64,000 nucleotides of DNA from Serratia marcescens (GTDB taxonomy: Bacteria > Pseudomonadota > Gammaproteobacteria > Enterobacterales > Enterobacteriaceae). The notes beneath the pieces are model-generated. The model saw nothing but the letters and a program-made list of their open reading frames with translations, made no database searches and was not told the DNA's origin. Shown here one piece after another: positions 28,594 through 39,850 of the stretch; positions within the stretch are counted from its first letter, which is position 1, and each line of letters opens with the position of its first letter. Both the position numbers and the translations under genes were made by a program. Where the stretch lies: assembly GCF_029846115.1 (NCBI RefSeq), contig NZ_JARVZZ010000001.1, positions 2,852,001-2,916,000 of the forward strand. The letters are read 5' to 3'.

Positions 28594-29175
28594 TCAGACC
28601 AGCGGGTTGATGCCTTCAGCCCGCAACATCTCCAACAGCGCGATCAACGGCAGGCCGATCAGGGCGTTCGGGTCCCGGCCTTCCAGCCTGTCGAACAGCG
28701 CGATCCCCAATCCCTCGCTCTTGAAACTGCCTGCGCAGTTCAGCGGCTGCTCCAGACGAATATAGGCAGCGATCTCCGCTTCGCTCAGCGCGCGAAAATG
28801 CACGTGGAACGGCTCGCACAGGGCCTGCAGTTGCTTGCTGCGCCCGTTGTACAGCGCCAGGCCGGTATAGAAAGTCACGGCTTGGCCGCTGGCCTGGCGC
28901 AGCTGCGCCCGGGCGTTCTCCTCGGTATGGGGCTTGCCGGTGATGTTGCCATCGATCACGCAGACCTGATCGGAGCCGATGATCAGATGTTCGGGATAGG
29001 CGAGGGCCAGCGCCTGAGCCTTCGCCGCCGCCAGGCGCAGCACCAGCGCTTCGGCGGTTTCGCCCGGCAGTGGGGTTTCATCCACCTCGGGTGCGGCGCA
29101 GTCGAAGGGCAGCTGCAGCTTCTCCAGCAGCATTTTTCGATAGGGGGAGGTGGAAGCTAAAAGCAATCTCTGCAT
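28594..29175 (-). CDS. yceF: 7-methyl-GTP pyrophosphatase YceF (Maf family)
   Basis: A 193-residue nucleotide pyrophosphatase of the Maf/HAM1 fold; E. coli YceF prefers m7[24 protein letters not shown] is the Maf signature, and [13 protein letters not shown] and [22 protein letters not shown] are the other conserved blocks. The start at 29175 removes a non-family extension. It is convergent with rluC and divergent from yceD. Confidence 0.95.
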   Translation of the reverse strand: MQRLLLASTSPYRKMLLEKLQLPFDCAAPEVDETPLPGETAEALVLRLAAAKAQALALAYPEHLIIGSDQVCVIDGNITGKPHTEENARAQLRQASGQAVTFYTGLALYNGRSKQLQALCEPFHVHFRALSEAEIAAYIRLEQPLNCAGSFKSEGLGIALFDRLEGRDPNALIGLPLIALLEMLRAEGINPLV

Positions 29176-29316
29176 AATTTTTTTCGCAAACCGTAGCGTA
29201 AATGGGTACGGCATTTTAAACTGTCGGCCGCTGTGGAAGCGAATATTGGTGAAAGGAGCCGTTTTACGGCCTTTTTCTTTGACTCTATGTCGTTACAAAG
29301 TTAATATGCGCGCCCT

Positions 29317-29838
29317 ATGCAAAAGGTAAAATTACCCTTGACCATTGATGCGGTACGTACCGCTCAGAAACGCCTGGACTATGCTGGTGTCTATGCGCCT
29401 GAGCAGGTTACTCGTGTTGCCGACTCCGTGGTCAGTGTGGACAGTGATGTCGAGGTGTCGTTGTCGTTCAATATCGACAATCAGCGCCTCGCGGTGATAA
29501 CAGGGCATGCGGACGTCACGGTAACGTTGATGTGCCAACGCTGTGGAGTCCCGTTCGAACATCAGGTTCACACAACATATTGTTTTAGCCCGGTCGTCAA
29601 TGATGAGCAGGCTGAGGCATTACCGGAAGCGTACGAACCGATCGAAGTTGACGAGTTTGGCGAAGTCGATCTGTTGGCAATGATTGAAGACGAAATTATT
29701 CTTTCACTGCCTGTCGTTCCGGTACATGAATCTGAACACTGTGAAGTGTCCGAAGCGGACATGGTATTCGGCCAACTGCCTCCCGAGGCGGAGAAACCGA
29801 ATCCGTTTGCCGTATTAGCCAGTTTAAAGCGTAAGTAA
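29317..29838 (+). CDS. yceD: 23S rRNA accumulation protein YceD
   Basis: A 173-residue DUF177 protein needed for 23S rRNA accumulation and linked to ribosome assembly in bacteria and plastids. The family CxxC is in [12 protein letters not shown], and [22 protein letters not shown] is the acidic core. It is the first gene of the yceD-rpmF-plsX-fab cluster, with rpmF starting 16 bases on. Confidence 0.95.
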   Translation: MQKVKLPLTIDAVRTAQKRLDYAGVYAPEQVTRVADSVVSVDSDVEVSLSFNIDNQRLAVITGHADVTVTLMCQRCGVPFEHQVHTTYCFSPVVNDEQAEALPEAYEPIEVDEFGEVDLLAMIEDEIILSLPVVPVHESEHCEVSEADMVFGQLPPEAEKPNPFAVLASLKRK

Positions 29839-29854
29839 TTGAGGAGTAAGGTCC

Positions 29855-30022
29855 ATGGCCGTACAACAGAATAAACCAACCCGTTCCAAGCGTGGCATGC
29901 GTCGTTCTCACGATGCTCTGACCACGACTACTCTGTCTGTAGACAAAGTATCCGGTGAAACTCACCGTCGTCACCACATCACTGCCGACGGTTTCTACCG
30001 CGGTCGCAAGGTTATCGGCTAA
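29855..30022 (+). CDS. rpmF: 50S ribosomal protein L32
   Basis: A 55-residue basic protein: [20 protein letters not shown], then [16 protein letters not shown]. This is typical L32 of the enterobacterial type, which lacks the zinc cysteines found in other bacteria. It has a GGAG ribosome site at 29842. Cotranscription with yceD and plsX links ribosome and lipid synthesis as in E. coli. Confidence 0.97.
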   Translation: MAVQQNKPTRSKRGMRRSHDALTTTTLSVDKVSGETHRRHHITADGFYRGRKVIG

Positions 30023-30033
30023 GTAGCGATACC

Positions 30034-31068
30034 TTGACTCGTCTAACCCTGGCGTTAGATGCAATGGGCGGGGACTTCGGTCCCTGCGTCACAGTGCCTG
30101 CTTCGTTGCAGGCACTGGCCTCTAATTTACAGCTTCATCTCCTGCTGGTCGGCAATCCCGACGTCATCTCCCCTTTGCTTGCCCACGCCGATCCGGTTCT
30201 TCTGGAGCGTTTGCAAGTCGTGCCCGCCGAGTCCGTGATCGCCGGCGACGCCAAACCTTCACAAGCGATACGCGCCAGCCGCGGCACGTCGATGCGCATT
30301 GCGCTCGAGCAGCTCAGCAGTGGAAATGCACAGGGCTGCGTCAGCGCCGGCAATACCGGTGCGCTGATGGGATTGGCGAAGCTGTTGGTCAAGCCGCTGG
30401 AAGGCATCGAACGCCCGGCGCTGATGACGGCGATCCCGAATCAGCAACGCAGTAAAACCGTGGTGCTGGATCTGGGCGCCAACGTTGAGTGCGACAGCAC
30501 CATGCTGGTGCAGTTTGCCGTGATGGGTGCGGTGATGGCGGAAGAGGTGATCGGCATTGCGCAACCGCGGGTGGCGCTGCTGAATATTGGCGAAGAAGAG
30601 ACCAAAGGCCTGGATAATATCCGCGAAGCGGCCGCTGTGCTAAAAAATACTCCGGCAATCAACTATATTGGTTACCTGGAAGGAAACGAACTGCTCACCG
30701 GCAAGACCGACGTGTTGGTTTGCGATGGCTTCGTGGGCAACGTCACCCTGAAAACCATGGAAGGGGTGGTCAGGGTGTTCTTATCGCTGCTGAAATCGTC
30801 CGGCGACGGAAACAAGCAAGCGTGGTGGCTGAAATTGTTGGGCCGTTGGTTGCAAAAACGGGTGGTTAAGCGGTTCGGCCACCTGAACCCCGACCAGTAT
30901 AATGGCGCATGTCTGTTAGGATTGCGCAGCACCGTAGTCAAGAGCCACGGCGCTGCGAACCCTCACGCGTTTGCAGTCGCAATCGAACAGGCTGTGCAGG
31001 CGGTGCAGCGGCAAGTCCCGGAAAGGATTGCTGCGCGCCTTGAGGCTGTATTACCTAAGAGTGACTGA
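30034..31068 (+). CDS. plsX: Phosphate acyltransferase PlsX
   Basis: Makes acyl-phosphate from acyl-ACP, the first step to phosphatidic acid by the PlsX/PlsY route. It has 344 residues. [37 protein letters not shown] and [17 protein letters not shown] are family blocks. The start is TTG at 30034, 11 bases after the rpmF stop and without a clear ribosome site, so translation is probably coupled to rpmF. Confidence 0.95.
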   Translation: MTRLTLALDAMGGDFGPCVTVPASLQALASNLQLHLLLVGNPDVISPLLAHADPVLLERLQVVPAESVIAGDAKPSQAIRASRGTSMRIALEQLSSGNAQGCVSAGNTGALMGLAKLLVKPLEGIERPALMTAIPNQQRSKTVVLDLGANVECDSTMLVQFAVMGAVMAEEVIGIAQPRVALLNIGEEETKGLDNIREAAAVLKNTPAINYIGYLEGNELLTGKTDVLVCDGFVGNVTLKTMEGVVRVFLSLLKSSGDGNKQAWWLKLLGRWLQKRVVKRFGHLNPDQYNGACLLGLRSTVVKSHGAANPHAFAVAIEQAVQAVQRQVPERIAARLEAVLPKSD

Positions 31069-31074
31069 TCGTAC

Positions 31075-32028
31075 ATGTATACAAAGATTCTCGGTACGGG
31101 GAGTTATTTGCCCGTACAAGTGCGCACCAATGCTGATTTGGAAAAAATGGTGGATACCTCTGACGAGTGGATCGTCACGCGTACCGGTATCCGCGAACGT
31201 CGCATCGCCGCTGCGGATGAAACCGTTGCGACGATGAGCTTCCAGGCCGCTGAGAAAGCGCTGGAAATGGCAGGTGTGGCTAAAGAAGACATTGGGCTGA
31301 TCGTCGTGGCGACCACCACGACCACTCACGCGTTCCCGAGCGCGGCGTGTCTGGTGCAGCAAATGCTGGGCATCAAAGACTGTGCGGCGTTCGATCTGGC
31401 TGCGGCCTGCGCCGGCTTCACTTACGCGCTCAGCGTGGCCGATCAGTACGTGAAAAACGGCGCGGTCAAACATGCGTTGGTTATCGGCGCGGACGTCTTG
31501 TCGCGCACGCTGGATCCTGAAGATCGCGGCACCATCATTCTGTTTGGCGATGGCGCAGGGGCGGTGGTGCTGGGGGCTTCTGAAGCGCCGGGCATTCTGT
31601 CTACCCATCTGCATGCCGACGGCAGCTACGGCAACCTGCTGACGCTACCGTACAAGGATCGTCAGAATCAAGACAAGCCGGCCTATGTCACCATGGCGGG
31701 CAACGAAGTCTTCAAGGTTGCGGTTACAGAGCTGGCGCGCATCGTCGACGAGACGTTGCAGGCCAACAACATGGACCGCAGCGAGCTGGATTGGCTGGTA
31801 CCGCACCAGGCCAACCTGCGCATCATCAGCGCAACGGCGAAAAAACTGGGCATGGGAATGGACAAAGTGGTGGTGACGCTCGATCGTCACGGCAACACCT
31901 CTGCCGCCTCGGTGCCTTCCGCACTGGACGAAGCCGTGCGCGACGGGCGAATTCAGCGTGGCCAACTGGTGCTGCTGGAGGCCTTCGGCGGCGGCTTTAC
32001 CTGGGGCTCGGCGCTGGTTCGTTTCTGA
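31075..32028 (+). CDS. fabH: 3-oxoacyl-ACP synthase III
   Basis: Starts fatty acid synthesis by condensing acetyl-CoA with malonyl-ACP. It has 317 residues. The catalytic Cys112 is in [12 protein letters not shown]; the His is in [12 protein letters not shown] and the Asn in [14 protein letters not shown], giving the C-H-N triad. It is 6 bases behind plsX, in the same operon. Confidence 0.97.
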   Translation: MYTKILGTGSYLPVQVRTNADLEKMVDTSDEWIVTRTGIRERRIAAADETVATMSFQAAEKALEMAGVAKEDIGLIVVATTTTTHAFPSAACLVQQMLGIKDCAAFDLAAACAGFTYALSVADQYVKNGAVKHALVIGADVLSRTLDPEDRGTIILFGDGAGAVVLGASEAPGILSTHLHADGSYGNLLTLPYKDRQNQDKPAYVTMAGNEVFKVAVTELARIVDETLQANNMDRSELDWLVPHQANLRIISATAKKLGMGMDKVVVTLDRHGNTSAASVPSALDEAVRDGRIQRGQLVLLEAFGGGFTWGSALVRF

Positions 32029-32046
32029 TTTGGACAGGAAGAAAAA

Positions 32047-32976
32047 ATGACGCAATTTGCTTTTGTTTTCCCGGGCCAGGGGTCGCAGACCGTTGGCATG
32101 CTGGCCGAGTTGGCCGCACAGTTCCCGATCGTCGAAGAAACCTTCGGCGAAGCCTCTTCCGCCCTGGGTTACGACCTGTGGCAACTGGTGCAGCAAGGCC
32201 CGGCGGAAGAACTGAACAAAACCTGGCAGACCCAACCGGCTCTGCTGGCCGCCTCGGTGGCGATTTTCCGCGTTTGGCAGCAGCAGGGCGGTAAAGCGCC
32301 TGCGCTGATGGCGGGCCACAGCCTGGGCGAATACTCGGCGCTGGTCTGTGCCGGCGTGCTGGACTTCAAGGCGGCGATCCGTCTGGTCGAGCTGCGCGGC
32401 AAGCTGATGCAGGAAGCGGTGCCGGAAGGCACCGGCGCGATGTACGCCATCATCGGTCTGGACAACGACGCAATCGCCAAGGCGTGTGAAGAGTCTGCGC
32501 AAGGGCAGGTGGTTTCTCCGGTCAACTTCAACTCGCCGGGCCAGGTGGTCATCGCCGGCAACAAAGAAGCGGTTGAGCGCGCAGGCGCCGCCTGCAAAGC
32601 CGCCGGCGCCAAACGTGCGCTGCCGCTGCCGGTGAGCGTGCCTTCGCACTGCGCACTGATGAAGCCGGCCGCCGACAAACTGGCCGTGGCGCTGCAGGAC
32701 ATCACCTTCAACGCGCCGCAGGTGCCGGTGGTGAATAACGTCGACGTGCGCACTGAAAACGATCCGGAAGCGATCCGCAGCGCGCTGGTGCGTCAGCTGT
32801 ACAGCCCGGTACGTTGGACCGAGAGCGTAGAATTTATCGCAGCACAGGGAGTGACGTCGCTGCTGGAAGTGGGGCCGGGCAAAGTGCTGACCGGCCTGAC
32901 TAAACGTATTGTTGACACCCTGACGGCTGCGGCGGTGAACGACACCGCCAGCCTGTCGGCGGCGCTTGAACAATAA
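32047..32976 (+). CDS. fabD: Malonyl-CoA:ACP transacylase
   Basis: Transfers malonyl from CoA to ACP. It has 309 residues. FAFVFPGQGSQTVGMLAEL and MAGHSLGEYSALV carry the nucleophile Ser92; the partner His is in LPVSVPSHCALM. It has an AGGA ribosome site and lies 18 bases behind fabH. Confidence 0.97.
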   Translation: MTQFAFVFPGQGSQTVGMLAELAAQFPIVEETFGEASSALGYDLWQLVQQGPAEELNKTWQTQPALLAASVAIFRVWQQQGGKAPALMAGHSLGEYSALVCAGVLDFKAAIRLVELRGKLMQEAVPEGTGAMYAIIGLDNDAIAKACEESAQGQVVSPVNFNSPGQVVIAGNKEAVERAGAACKAAGAKRALPLPVSVPSHCALMKPAADKLAVALQDITFNAPQVPVVNNVDVRTENDPEAIRSALVRQLYSPVRWTESVEFIAAQGVTSLLEVGPGKVLTGLTKRIVDTLTAAAVNDTASLSAALEQ

Positions 32977-32987
32977 AGAGGAAAATG

Positions 32988-33722
32988 ATGAGCTTCGAAG
33001 GTAAAATCGTTCTGGTCACCGGCGCGAGCCGTGGTATTGGCCGAGCTATTGCAGAAACGTTTGTGGCACGCGGCGCCAAAGTGATCGGCACCGCGACCAG
33101 CGAGAGCGGCGCTGAAGCGATCAGCAGCTACCTGGGCGCAAACGGCAAAGGGTTTATGTTGAACGTTGTTGATGCGCAATCTATCGACAGCGTGCTGGCA
33201 TCGATTCGCGCCGAATTTGGCGAAATCGACATTTTAGTGAATAATGCCGGCATCACGCGTGATAACCTGCTGATGCGTATGAAGGATGACGAGTGGGAGG
33301 ATATCCTCGACACCAACCTGACTTCCGTATTCCGCCTGTCAAAAGCGGTAATGCGCGCTATGATGAAAAAGCGGTTTGGCCGTATCATCACCATCGGTTC
33401 CGTTGTCGGTACCATGGGGAACGCAGGGCAGGCGAACTACGCGGCGGCTAAAGCCGGTCTGATTGGTTTTAGCAAATCTTTGGCACGTGAAGTTGCTTCG
33501 CGTGGCATTACGGTCAACGTCGTGGCACCTGGCTTTATTGAGACGGACATGACACGGGCGTTGACAGATGATCAACGCGCAGGCATTTTGTCATCAGTTC
33601 CAGCCAACCGGCTGGGCGATGCTAAAGAAATCGCCAGCGCTGTTGCATTTTTGGCCTCTGATGAGGCCGGCTATATCACCGGTGAAACGTTACATGTCAA
33701 TGGCGGCATGTACATGATTTAA
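32988..33722 (+). CDS. fabG: 3-oxoacyl-ACP reductase
   Basis: NADPH-dependent ketoreductase of elongation. It has 244 residues (SDR family). The cofactor loop is [34 protein letters not shown] follows, and the catalytic Ser-Tyr-Lys set is in [23 protein letters not shown]. The second of two adjacent ATGs (32988) is chosen since GAGG lies 6 bases ahead, giving MSFEGK like E. coli. Confidence 0.97.
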   Translation: MSFEGKIVLVTGASRGIGRAIAETFVARGAKVIGTATSESGAEAISSYLGANGKGFMLNVVDAQSIDSVLASIRAEFGEIDILVNNAGITRDNLLMRMKDDEWEDILDTNLTSVFRLSKAVMRAMMKKRFGRIITIGSVVGTMGNAGQANYAAAKAGLIGFSKSLAREVASRGITVNVVAPGFIETDMTRALTDDQRAGILSSVPANRLGDAKEIASAVAFLASDEAGYITGETLHVNGGMYMI

Positions 33723-33876
33723 AAAATGTGAAAACCATTTGCGTTATTTGAGGCAAAAACCGCAAAATAGCGTAAAATCGTGGTTTGACCAGCCGGGATT
33801 TAGTTGCATCTTTTTCAGCATTTTATACACTACGAAAACCATCGCGAAAGCGAGTTTTGATAGGAAATTTAAGAGT

Positions 33877-34113
33877 ATGAGCACTATCGAAGAACGCGTT
33901 AAGAAAATCATTGTTGAGCAACTGGGTGTTAAACAGGAAGAAGTTTTGAACAACGCTTCTTTCGTTGAAGATCTGGGCGCTGATTCTCTTGACACCGTTG
34001 AGCTGGTAATGGCACTGGAAGAAGAATTCGACACCGAGATTCCAGACGAAGAAGCTGAGAAGATCACTACTGTTCAGGCAGCTATTGATTTCATCAACGC
34101 TAGCCAGCAGTAA
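33877..34113 (+). CDS. acpP: Acyl carrier protein
   Basis: A 78-residue acidic carrier with the 4'-phosphopantetheine site Ser37 in [15 protein letters not shown]. It carries all intermediates between the fab enzymes. The 154-base gap to fabG probably holds its own promoter. A strong terminator follows. Confidence 0.98.
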   Translation: MSTIEERVKKIIVEQLGVKQEEVLNNASFVEDLGADSLDTVELVMALEEEFDTEIPDEEAEKITTVQAAIDFINASQQ

Positions 34114-34124
34114 GAGAACATATC

Positions 34125-34154
34125 TAGGCGGTCGTTCGACCGCCTAAGTTTTTT
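34125..34154 (+). terminator. acpP terminator
   Basis: The 10-base stem TAGGCGGTCG / CGACCGCCTA with a two-base loop is followed by six T. It separates acpP from fabF. Confidence 0.9.
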
Positions 34155-34195
34155 CTATCCCTAGTGTCATATTTTTCCCTCCCTGGAGGACAAAC

Positions 34196-35437
34196 GTGTC
34201 TAAGCGTCGAGTAGTTGTGACCGGACTGGGCATGTTGTCTCCTGTCGGCAATACGGTAGAGTCCACGTGGAACGCTCTTCTTGCCGGTCAGAGTGGCATC
34301 AGCCTGATCGACCATTTCGATACCACTGCCTATGCGACCAAGTTTGCTGGCCTGGTAAAGAATTTTAATTCTGAGGATTTCATCTCTCGCAAAGATGCGC
34401 GCAAGATGGATGCCTTTATCCAGTACGGTATCGCTGCCGGCATGCAAGCCATGCAGGATGCAGGTCTGGACATCACCGAGGCTAACGCCAGCCGCATTGG
34501 AGCCGCGATCGGTTCCGGCATCGGCGGCCTGGGTTTGATCGAAGAAAACCACAGTTCACTGGTCAACGGTGGCCCACGGAAAATCAGTCCGTTCTTCGTG
34601 CCATCCACCATCGTGAATATGATTGCAGGCCACCTGACAATCATGTACGGCATGCGTGGCCCAAGCATTTCCATCGCCACCGCCTGTACTTCAGGTGTGC
34701 ACAACATCGGCCATGCGGCACGTATCATTGCTTACAATGATGCTGACGTGATGCTGGCCGGTGGGGCAGAGAAAGCCAGCACCCCATTGGGCGTCGGCGG
34801 CTTTGGCGCAGCGCGCGCCCTGTCCACCCGTAATGACAACCCGCAGGCGGCGAGCCGTCCGTGGGATAAAGACCGCGACGGCTTCGTGCTGGGTGACGGC
34901 GCCGGCATGATGGTGCTGGAAGAGTACGAGCACGCGAAAAAACGCGGCGCGAAAATCTATGCCGAAGTGGTGGGCTTTGGGATGAGCAGCGATGCTTATC
35001 ACATGACGTCGCCACCGGAAAATGGCGCAGGCGCTGCGCTGGCGATGGAAAATGCCCTGCTTGACGCCGGTGTGACCCCGTCACAAATCGGCTACATCAA
35101 TGCGCACGGCACTTCTACGCCGGCGGGCGACCAGGCGGAAGCGCAGGCGGTGAAATCCGTCTTCGGTGCCGATGCCCAGCGTGTGCTGGTGAGCTCTACC
35201 AAATCGATGACCGGCCACCTGTTGGGTGCGGCAGGCGCGATCGAGTCTATCTTCACCGTGCTGGCGCTGCGCGATCAGGCGGTACCGCCAACCATCAACC
35301 TGGATAACCCGGATGAAGGTTGCGATCTGGACTTCGTGCCTCACGAAGCGCGCCAGGTGAGTGATATGGAGTTCACCCTGTGTAACTCCTTCGGCTTCGG
35401 CGGCACCAACGGCTCGCTGATCTTCCGCCGAGTGTAA
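34196..35437 (+). CDS. fabF: 3-oxoacyl-ACP synthase II
   Basis: Elongating condensing enzyme, important for temperature control of cis-vaccenate. It has 413 residues. The nucleophile Cys164 is in [17 protein letters not shown], the two His are in [12 protein letters not shown] and [11 protein letters not shown], and [13 protein letters not shown] closes the active site. The GTG start at 34196 has TGGAGGA ahead of it. Confidence 0.97.
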   Translation: MSKRRVVVTGLGMLSPVGNTVESTWNALLAGQSGISLIDHFDTTAYATKFAGLVKNFNSEDFISRKDARKMDAFIQYGIAAGMQAMQDAGLDITEANASRIGAAIGSGIGGLGLIEENHSSLVNGGPRKISPFFVPSTIVNMIAGHLTIMYGMRGPSISIATACTSGVHNIGHAARIIAYNDADVMLAGGAEKASTPLGVGGFGAARALSTRNDNPQAASRPWDKDRDGFVLGDGAGMMVLEEYEHAKKRGAKIYAEVVGFGMSSDAYHMTSPPENGAGAALAMENALLDAGVTPSQIGYINAHGTSTPAGDQAEAQAVKSVFGADAQRVLVSSTKSMTGHLLGAAGAIESIFTVLALRDQAVPPTINLDNPDEGCDLDFVPHEARQVSDMEFTLCNSFGFGGTNGSLIFRRV

Positions 35438-35460
35438 CTCGCGCTGTGGATAGCTGACGA

Positions 35461-35490
35461 AAAGCCCGGTTTTTTAACCGGGCTTTTTTA
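35461..35490 (+). terminator. fabF terminator
   Basis: The stem AAAAGCCCGGTT / AACCGGGCTTTT with a four-T loop is followed by more T. It ends the fatty acid cluster and is symmetrical, so it could also work in reverse. Confidence 0.9.
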
Positions 35491-35582
35491 CGCCCGTCGT
35501 TTGGCCGCCGGCGGGGCTGCGTATCGTCTCGCCGCCTGCTATTCTGCGAGCGTAATGAAATCACCCGGCAACAGGAGGAAGC

Positions 35583-36380
35583 ATGTACTGGATTAACGGA
35601 CAACGCCACGATGCACTGGCGCCAAGCGATCGCGGCCTGCAGTTCGGCGATGGCTGCTTTACTACCGCCCGGGTTATCGATGGCAAAATCGAGCTGCTGC
35701 CCTGGCATTTGGAGCGGCTGCAGCAAGCGGCGCAGCGGCTGATGCTGCCCGCCACCGATTGGCTGGCTTTCGAGCGGGAGATGGCACAGGCGGCCGAATC
35801 AATTCCGCTCGGCGTGGTCAAAGCGATACTGACGCGCGGCAGCGGCGGACGGGGCTACAGCCCGACGGGGTGCGAAAACCCGACGCGTATCGTTGCCCGC
35901 AGCAGTTACCCTGCGCACTATTTGCAGTGGCGCGAGCAGGGCATCTCGCTTGCGCTCAGCCCGGTGGCGCTGGCGCGCAATCCGTTGCTGGCGGGGTTGA
36001 AGCATTTGAACCGTCTGGAGCAGGTGCTGATCCGCGCGCATCTTGACCAGACGGCCGCAGACGAGGCGCTGGTGCTTGACACTGCCGGTATGCTGGTGGA
36101 ATGCTGTGCGGCTAATTTGTTCTGGCGTAAGGGAAAAGCGGTATTTACCCCGGATCTGAGCCAGGCGGGCGTCGCGGGCCTGATGCGGCGGCGGGTGATC
36201 GCGCTGCTGGCGGGCTCGGAATACCGTCTGCACTGCGTCAGTGAACCGTTGGCGACGCTGGCCGATGCCGACGAAGTCCTGGTGAGCAATGCGCTGATGC
36301 CGCTGCTGCCGGTAAATGCTGCGCAATCATGGCGTTATCATTCGCGCCAGCTGTATGATTTTTTGCGTCCACACTGTTAA
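35583..36380 (+). CDS. pabC: Aminodeoxychorismate lyase
   Basis: PLP enzyme that releases pyruvate from aminodeoxychorismate to give p-aminobenzoate for folate. It has 265 residues (class IV aminotransferase fold). DRGLQFGDGCFTTARV is the family opening, GLKHLNRLEQVLIR contains the PLP lysine, and MLVECCAANLFWRKGKAV follows. It has an AGGAGG ribosome site. It is the first gene of pabC-mltG-tmk-holB-ycfH. Confidence 0.95.
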   Translation: MYWINGQRHDALAPSDRGLQFGDGCFTTARVIDGKIELLPWHLERLQQAAQRLMLPATDWLAFEREMAQAAESIPLGVVKAILTRGSGGRGYSPTGCENPTRIVARSSYPAHYLQWREQGISLALSPVALARNPLLAGLKHLNRLEQVLIRAHLDQTAADEALVLDTAGMLVECCAANLFWRKGKAVFTPDLSQAGVAGLMRRRVIALLAGSEYRLHCVSEPLATLADADEVLVSNALMPLLPVNAAQSWRYHSRQLYDFLRPHC

Positions 36381-36393
36381 CCATGGCTGATTG

Positions 36394-37419
36394 ATGAAGA
36401 AAAGAAAGCTGAAGGTCCTGTCTGTTATTGTTGTTCTGGTATTGGCACTGCTGTTTTGGGGCTACCAGAAGATCGAACGCTTTGCCGATACGCCGCTGGC
36501 TATCCAGCAAGAAACCATCTTCAAGCTGCCGGCCGGCACCGGCCGGGTGGCGCTGGAAGGGCTATTGGTACGCGATAAACTGGTGCGCAACGGGCGCTGG
36601 TTCCAGTGGTTGCTGAAACTGGAGCCGGAGTTGGCGGAGTTTAAAGCCGGTACCTACCGGTTTACGCCGGGCATGACGGTGCGCCAGATGCTGAAACTGT
36701 TGGCCAGCGGCAAAGAGGCACAGTTCACTGCACGCTTTATCGAGGGCTCACGCCTGCGTGACTGGCAGCAGGTGCTGCAGCAGTCCAAATACCTGAAGCA
36801 TACCCTGGCGGGCAAGAGCGAAGCGGAGATTGCCGCTGCGCTTGGTATTCCTGCGGGAGAAACGCCGGAAGGGCATTTGTACCCGGATACCTATCAGTAT
36901 ACCGCCGGCATGAGCGACATCGCGTTGCTCAAACGCGCACACGTGCGCATGAACAAAGCGCTGCAGGCCGCCTGGGCCGGCCGCGACACCAGCCTGCCGT
37001 ATAAAACGCCGGAGGAGCTGCTGACCATGGCCTCGATCGTCGAGAAAGAGACTGCGGTGCCGGAAGAGCGCAGCAAGGTGGCGTCGGTGTTCGTCAACCG
37101 TTTGCGCATCGGCATGCGCCTGCAGACCGATCCGACGGTGATCTACGGCATGGGCGAAAGCTATAATGGCAACATCACGCGCAAGGATCTGGAGACGCCG
37201 ACGCCTTACAACACCTATGTGATCGCCGGCCTGCCGCCAACGCCGATCGCCATGCCGGGTGAGGCCTCGCTGCAGGCGGCCGCCAATCCGGCCAAAACGC
37301 CATATCTCTATTTTGTCGCCGACGGCAAGGGTGGGCATACCTTCACCACCAATCTGGCGAGCCATAACCAGGCGGTGCGCGTGTACCGTCAGGCGTTAAA
37401 GGAAAAGAATGAAAAGTAA
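36394..37419 (+). CDS. mltG: Endolytic murein transglycosylase MltG (YceG)
   Basis: Cuts nascent glycan strands at the inner membrane and sets their length. It has 341 residues. One N-terminal membrane helix ([20 protein letters not shown]) is followed by the LysM-like part and the YceG domain with [11 protein letters not shown] and the catalytic Glu in [37 protein letters not shown] is near the end. The ATG at 36394 is chosen. It overlaps tmk by 11 bases. Confidence 0.95.
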   Translation: MKKRKLKVLSVIVVLVLALLFWGYQKIERFADTPLAIQQETIFKLPAGTGRVALEGLLVRDKLVRNGRWFQWLLKLEPELAEFKAGTYRFTPGMTVRQMLKLLASGKEAQFTARFIEGSRLRDWQQVLQQSKYLKHTLAGKSEAEIAAALGIPAGETPEGHLYPDTYQYTAGMSDIALLKRAHVRMNKALQAAWAGRDTSLPYKTPEELLTMASIVEKETAVPEERSKVASVFVNRLRIGMRLQTDPTVIYGMGESYNGNITRKDLETPTPYNTYVIAGLPPTPIAMPGEASLQAAANPAKTPYLYFVADGKGGHTFTTNLASHNQAVRVYRQALKEKNEK

Positions 37420-38047
37420 ATTCGTTGTTATCGAAGGGCTGGAAGGCGCGGGTAAAACTACCGCGCGCGACACGGTGGTCAATGTGCTGCGTGAACACGG
37501 CGTCAGCGACATCGTCTTCACCCGCGAGCCGGGCGGCACGCCGCTGGCGGAGAAGCTGCGCGATCTGTTCAAGCGCGGCATCGACGGCGAATTGCCGACC
37601 ATCAAGGCCGAAGTATTGATGCTGTACGCCGCGCGCGTGCAGCTGGTGGAAACCGTGATCAAACCTGCTCTGGCGCGCGGCGCCTGGGTGGTGGGCGATC
37701 GCCACGATCTCTCTTCACAGGCTTACCAGGGCGGCGGTCGCGGTGTGGATCCGCAGTTGATGAGCTCGCTGCGCGACACCGTGCTGGGGGATTTCCACCC
37801 GGATTTGACGGTCTATCTCGATCTGCCGCCGCTGGTCGGCTTACAACGCGCACAGGCGCGCGGTCAGCTGGATCGCATCGAACAGGAGGCGCTGCCGTTC
37901 TTCGAGCGCACCCGCGCTCGCTATCTCGAGCTGGCGGCGCAGGATGAAACCATCGTCACCGTCGACGCCGCCCAGCCGCTGGAGCAGGTGACCGCGGCGA
38001 TCCGCGACTGCGTCGGCCACTGGCTGCGGCAGCAGGAAGGCGCATAA
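37409..38047 (+). CDS. tmk: Thymidylate kinase
   Basis: dTMP + ATP to dTDP. It has 212 residues. The P-loop is [13 protein letters not shown] (residues 8-20), the DR(H/Y) motif is in [19 protein letters not shown], and the lid is in [10 protein letters not shown]. The start overlaps the mltG end, and the stop overlaps the holB start by one base, so translation is coupled. Confidence 0.96.
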   Translation: MKSKFVVIEGLEGAGKTTARDTVVNVLREHGVSDIVFTREPGGTPLAEKLRDLFKRGIDGELPTIKAEVLMLYAARVQLVETVIKPALARGAWVVGDRHDLSSQAYQGGGRGVDPQLMSSLRDTVLGDFHPDLTVYLDLPPLVGLQRAQARGQLDRIEQEALPFFERTRARYLELAAQDETIVTVDAAQPLEQVTAAIRDCVGHWLRQQEGA

Positions 38048-39054
38048 TGAACTGGTACCCGTGGTTGAACGGCCCTTATCGCCAGCTGATTGGGCAGTAC
38101 GCCGACGGCCGCGGCCATCATGCGCTGCTGCTGCACGCGGCGGCAGGCAACGGTGACGACGCGCTGGCCTACGGCCTGAGCCGCTGGTTGATCTGCCAGC
38201 AGCGCAACGGTGAAAAAAGCTGCGGCGAGTGCCACAGCTGCCGGCTGATGCTGGCGGGCAACCACCCGGATTATCACGTGCTGGCGCCGGAAAAGGGCAA
38301 GAGCAGCCTGGGCATTGAGCCGATCCGTCAGGTGATTGAAACGCTGTACGCCCACGCGCAGCAGGGCGGCGCCAAAGTGATTTGGCTGCCGCAGGCGGAA
38401 CAGCTGACCGAAGCGGCGGCCAACGCGCTGCTTAAAACGCTGGAAGAGCCGCCGGAGAAAACCTATTTTCTGCTGGGTTGCCGTGAGCCGTCGCGGCTGA
38501 TGGCGACGCTGCGCAGCCGCTGCCTGTACTGGCATTTGGCGAGCCCGGATGAGCAGCTCAGCCTGCAGTGGCTGGGCAGGCAGGCGGCCGGATCTCAGAC
38601 GGACCGCCTCACGGCGCTGCGCCTGCACGACGGCGCGCCGCTGGCCGCCGAACAGCTGTTGCAGCCGCAGCAGTGGCAACAGCGCAGCGCCCTGTGCGCC
38701 GCGTTGAGCGCCGCGCTGCCGCAGCGCGATATGCTGTCGCTGTTGCCGGTGTTGAACCATGAAGACGTCGCCGAGCGCCTGCACTGGCTGTGCGCGCTGC
38801 TGGTGGACGCGATGAAGTGGCAGCAGGGTGCGCATCACTATGTATTGAATCAGGATCAGCAGCCGCTGGTGCATCAGCTGGCCAGCCTGCTGAGCAGCGT
38901 CTCGCTGCAGCAGATTGTGCAGCAGTGGCTGAACTGCCGCCATCAGCTGCTCAGCGTAGTGGGCGTCAATCGCGAGCTGCTGCTGACCGAACAGTTACTT
39001 CGCTGGGAACAGATGCTTGGCGCCGCCGGCTATTCCCAACTTCATTCGCTGTAA
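38047..39054 (+). CDS. holB: DNA polymerase III delta' subunit
   Basis: Clamp-loader subunit. It has 335 residues. The zinc-binding cysteines are in CGECHSCRLM, the AAA+ sensor region IIWLPQAEQLTEAAANALLK, and the SRC motif is in LRSRCLYW. It starts on the last base of the tmk stop (TAATG). It is the usual tmk-holB pair of enterobacteria. Confidence 0.95.
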   Translation: MNWYPWLNGPYRQLIGQYADGRGHHALLLHAAAGNGDDALAYGLSRWLICQQRNGEKSCGECHSCRLMLAGNHPDYHVLAPEKGKSSLGIEPIRQVIETLYAHAQQGGAKVIWLPQAEQLTEAAANALLKTLEEPPEKTYFLLGCREPSRLMATLRSRCLYWHLASPDEQLSLQWLGRQAAGSQTDRLTALRLHDGAPLAAEQLLQPQQWQQRSALCAALSAALPQRDMLSLLPVLNHEDVAERLHWLCALLVDAMKWQQGAHHYVLNQDQQPLVHQLASLLSSVSLQQIVQQWLNCRHQLLSVVGVNRELLLTEQLLRWEQMLGAAGYSQLHSL

Positions 39055-39073
39055 AGTAAAAGAGTTAAAAATT

Positions 39074-39850
39074 ATGTTGTTAGTCGATTCTCATTGCCAC
39101 CTTGACAGTCTGGATTATCAAACTCTGCACCAGAATGTGGACGATGCGCTGGCCAAAGCCAAAGCGCGCGACGTCGGCTATGTACTGGCGGTCGCCACCA
39201 CGTTGCCGGGCTACCGTTCCATGACCGAGCTGATCGGCGAGCGCAACGACGTGGCCTTCTCCTGCGGGGTGCATCCGCTCAATCTGGAAGAGGGGTATGA
39301 GTACGCCGAGCTGCGCCGCCTGGCGGCGGCGGAGCAGGTGGTAGCGCTGGGGGAAACCGGGCTCGATTACTTCTACCAGAAAGATAACCTTGAGCTGCAG
39401 CAGGACTCTTTCCGCGAACATATCCGCATCGGCCGGGATCTGAACAAGCCGGTGATCGTCCACACCCGTGATGCGCGCGCGGACACGCTGGCGATCCTGC
39501 GTGAAGAGAAGACACAGGACTGCGGCGGCGTACTTCACTGCTTCACTGAAGATCTGGCCACGGCCGAAGCTCTGCTGGATCTGGGCTTCTACATCTCCTT
39601 CTCAGGCATCGTGACCTTCCGCAACGCCGAACAGCTGCGTGAGGTGGCCCGCTATGTGCCGCTGGATCGCATTCTGGTGGAAACCGACTCGCCTTATCTG
39701 GCGCCGGTGCCGCATCGCGGCAAAGAAAACCAACCCGCCTATGTGCGCGATGTGGCTGAATACATGGCGGTATTGAAGGGCGTGAGCCTGGAACAACTGG
39801 CCGAAGCCACCACCGCCAACTTTTCACGCTTATTTCACCTCGATCTGTGA
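39074..39850 (+). CDS. ycfH: TatD-family metal-dependent hydrolase YcfH
   Basis: A 258-residue TIM-barrel metal hydrolase (TatD DNase family). The metal histidines are in LVDSHCHLDSLDY, and SCGVHPLN, VIVHTRDARADT, GVLHCFTED and VETDSPYLAPVPHRGK are the conserved blocks. It is probably a nuclease or D-aminoacyl-type hydrolase; the true substrate is not settled. The start at 39074 is chosen from the family N-terminus; 20 bases behind holB. Confidence 0.93.
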   Translation: MLLVDSHCHLDSLDYQTLHQNVDDALAKAKARDVGYVLAVATTLPGYRSMTELIGERNDVAFSCGVHPLNLEEGYEYAELRRLAAAEQVVALGETGLDYFYQKDNLELQQDSFREHIRIGRDLNKPVIVHTRDARADTLAILREEKTQDCGGVLHCFTEDLATAEALLDLGFYISFSGIVTFRNAEQLREVARYVPLDRILVETDSPYLAPVPHRGKENQPAYVRDVAEYMAVLKGVSLEQLAEATTANFSRLFHLDL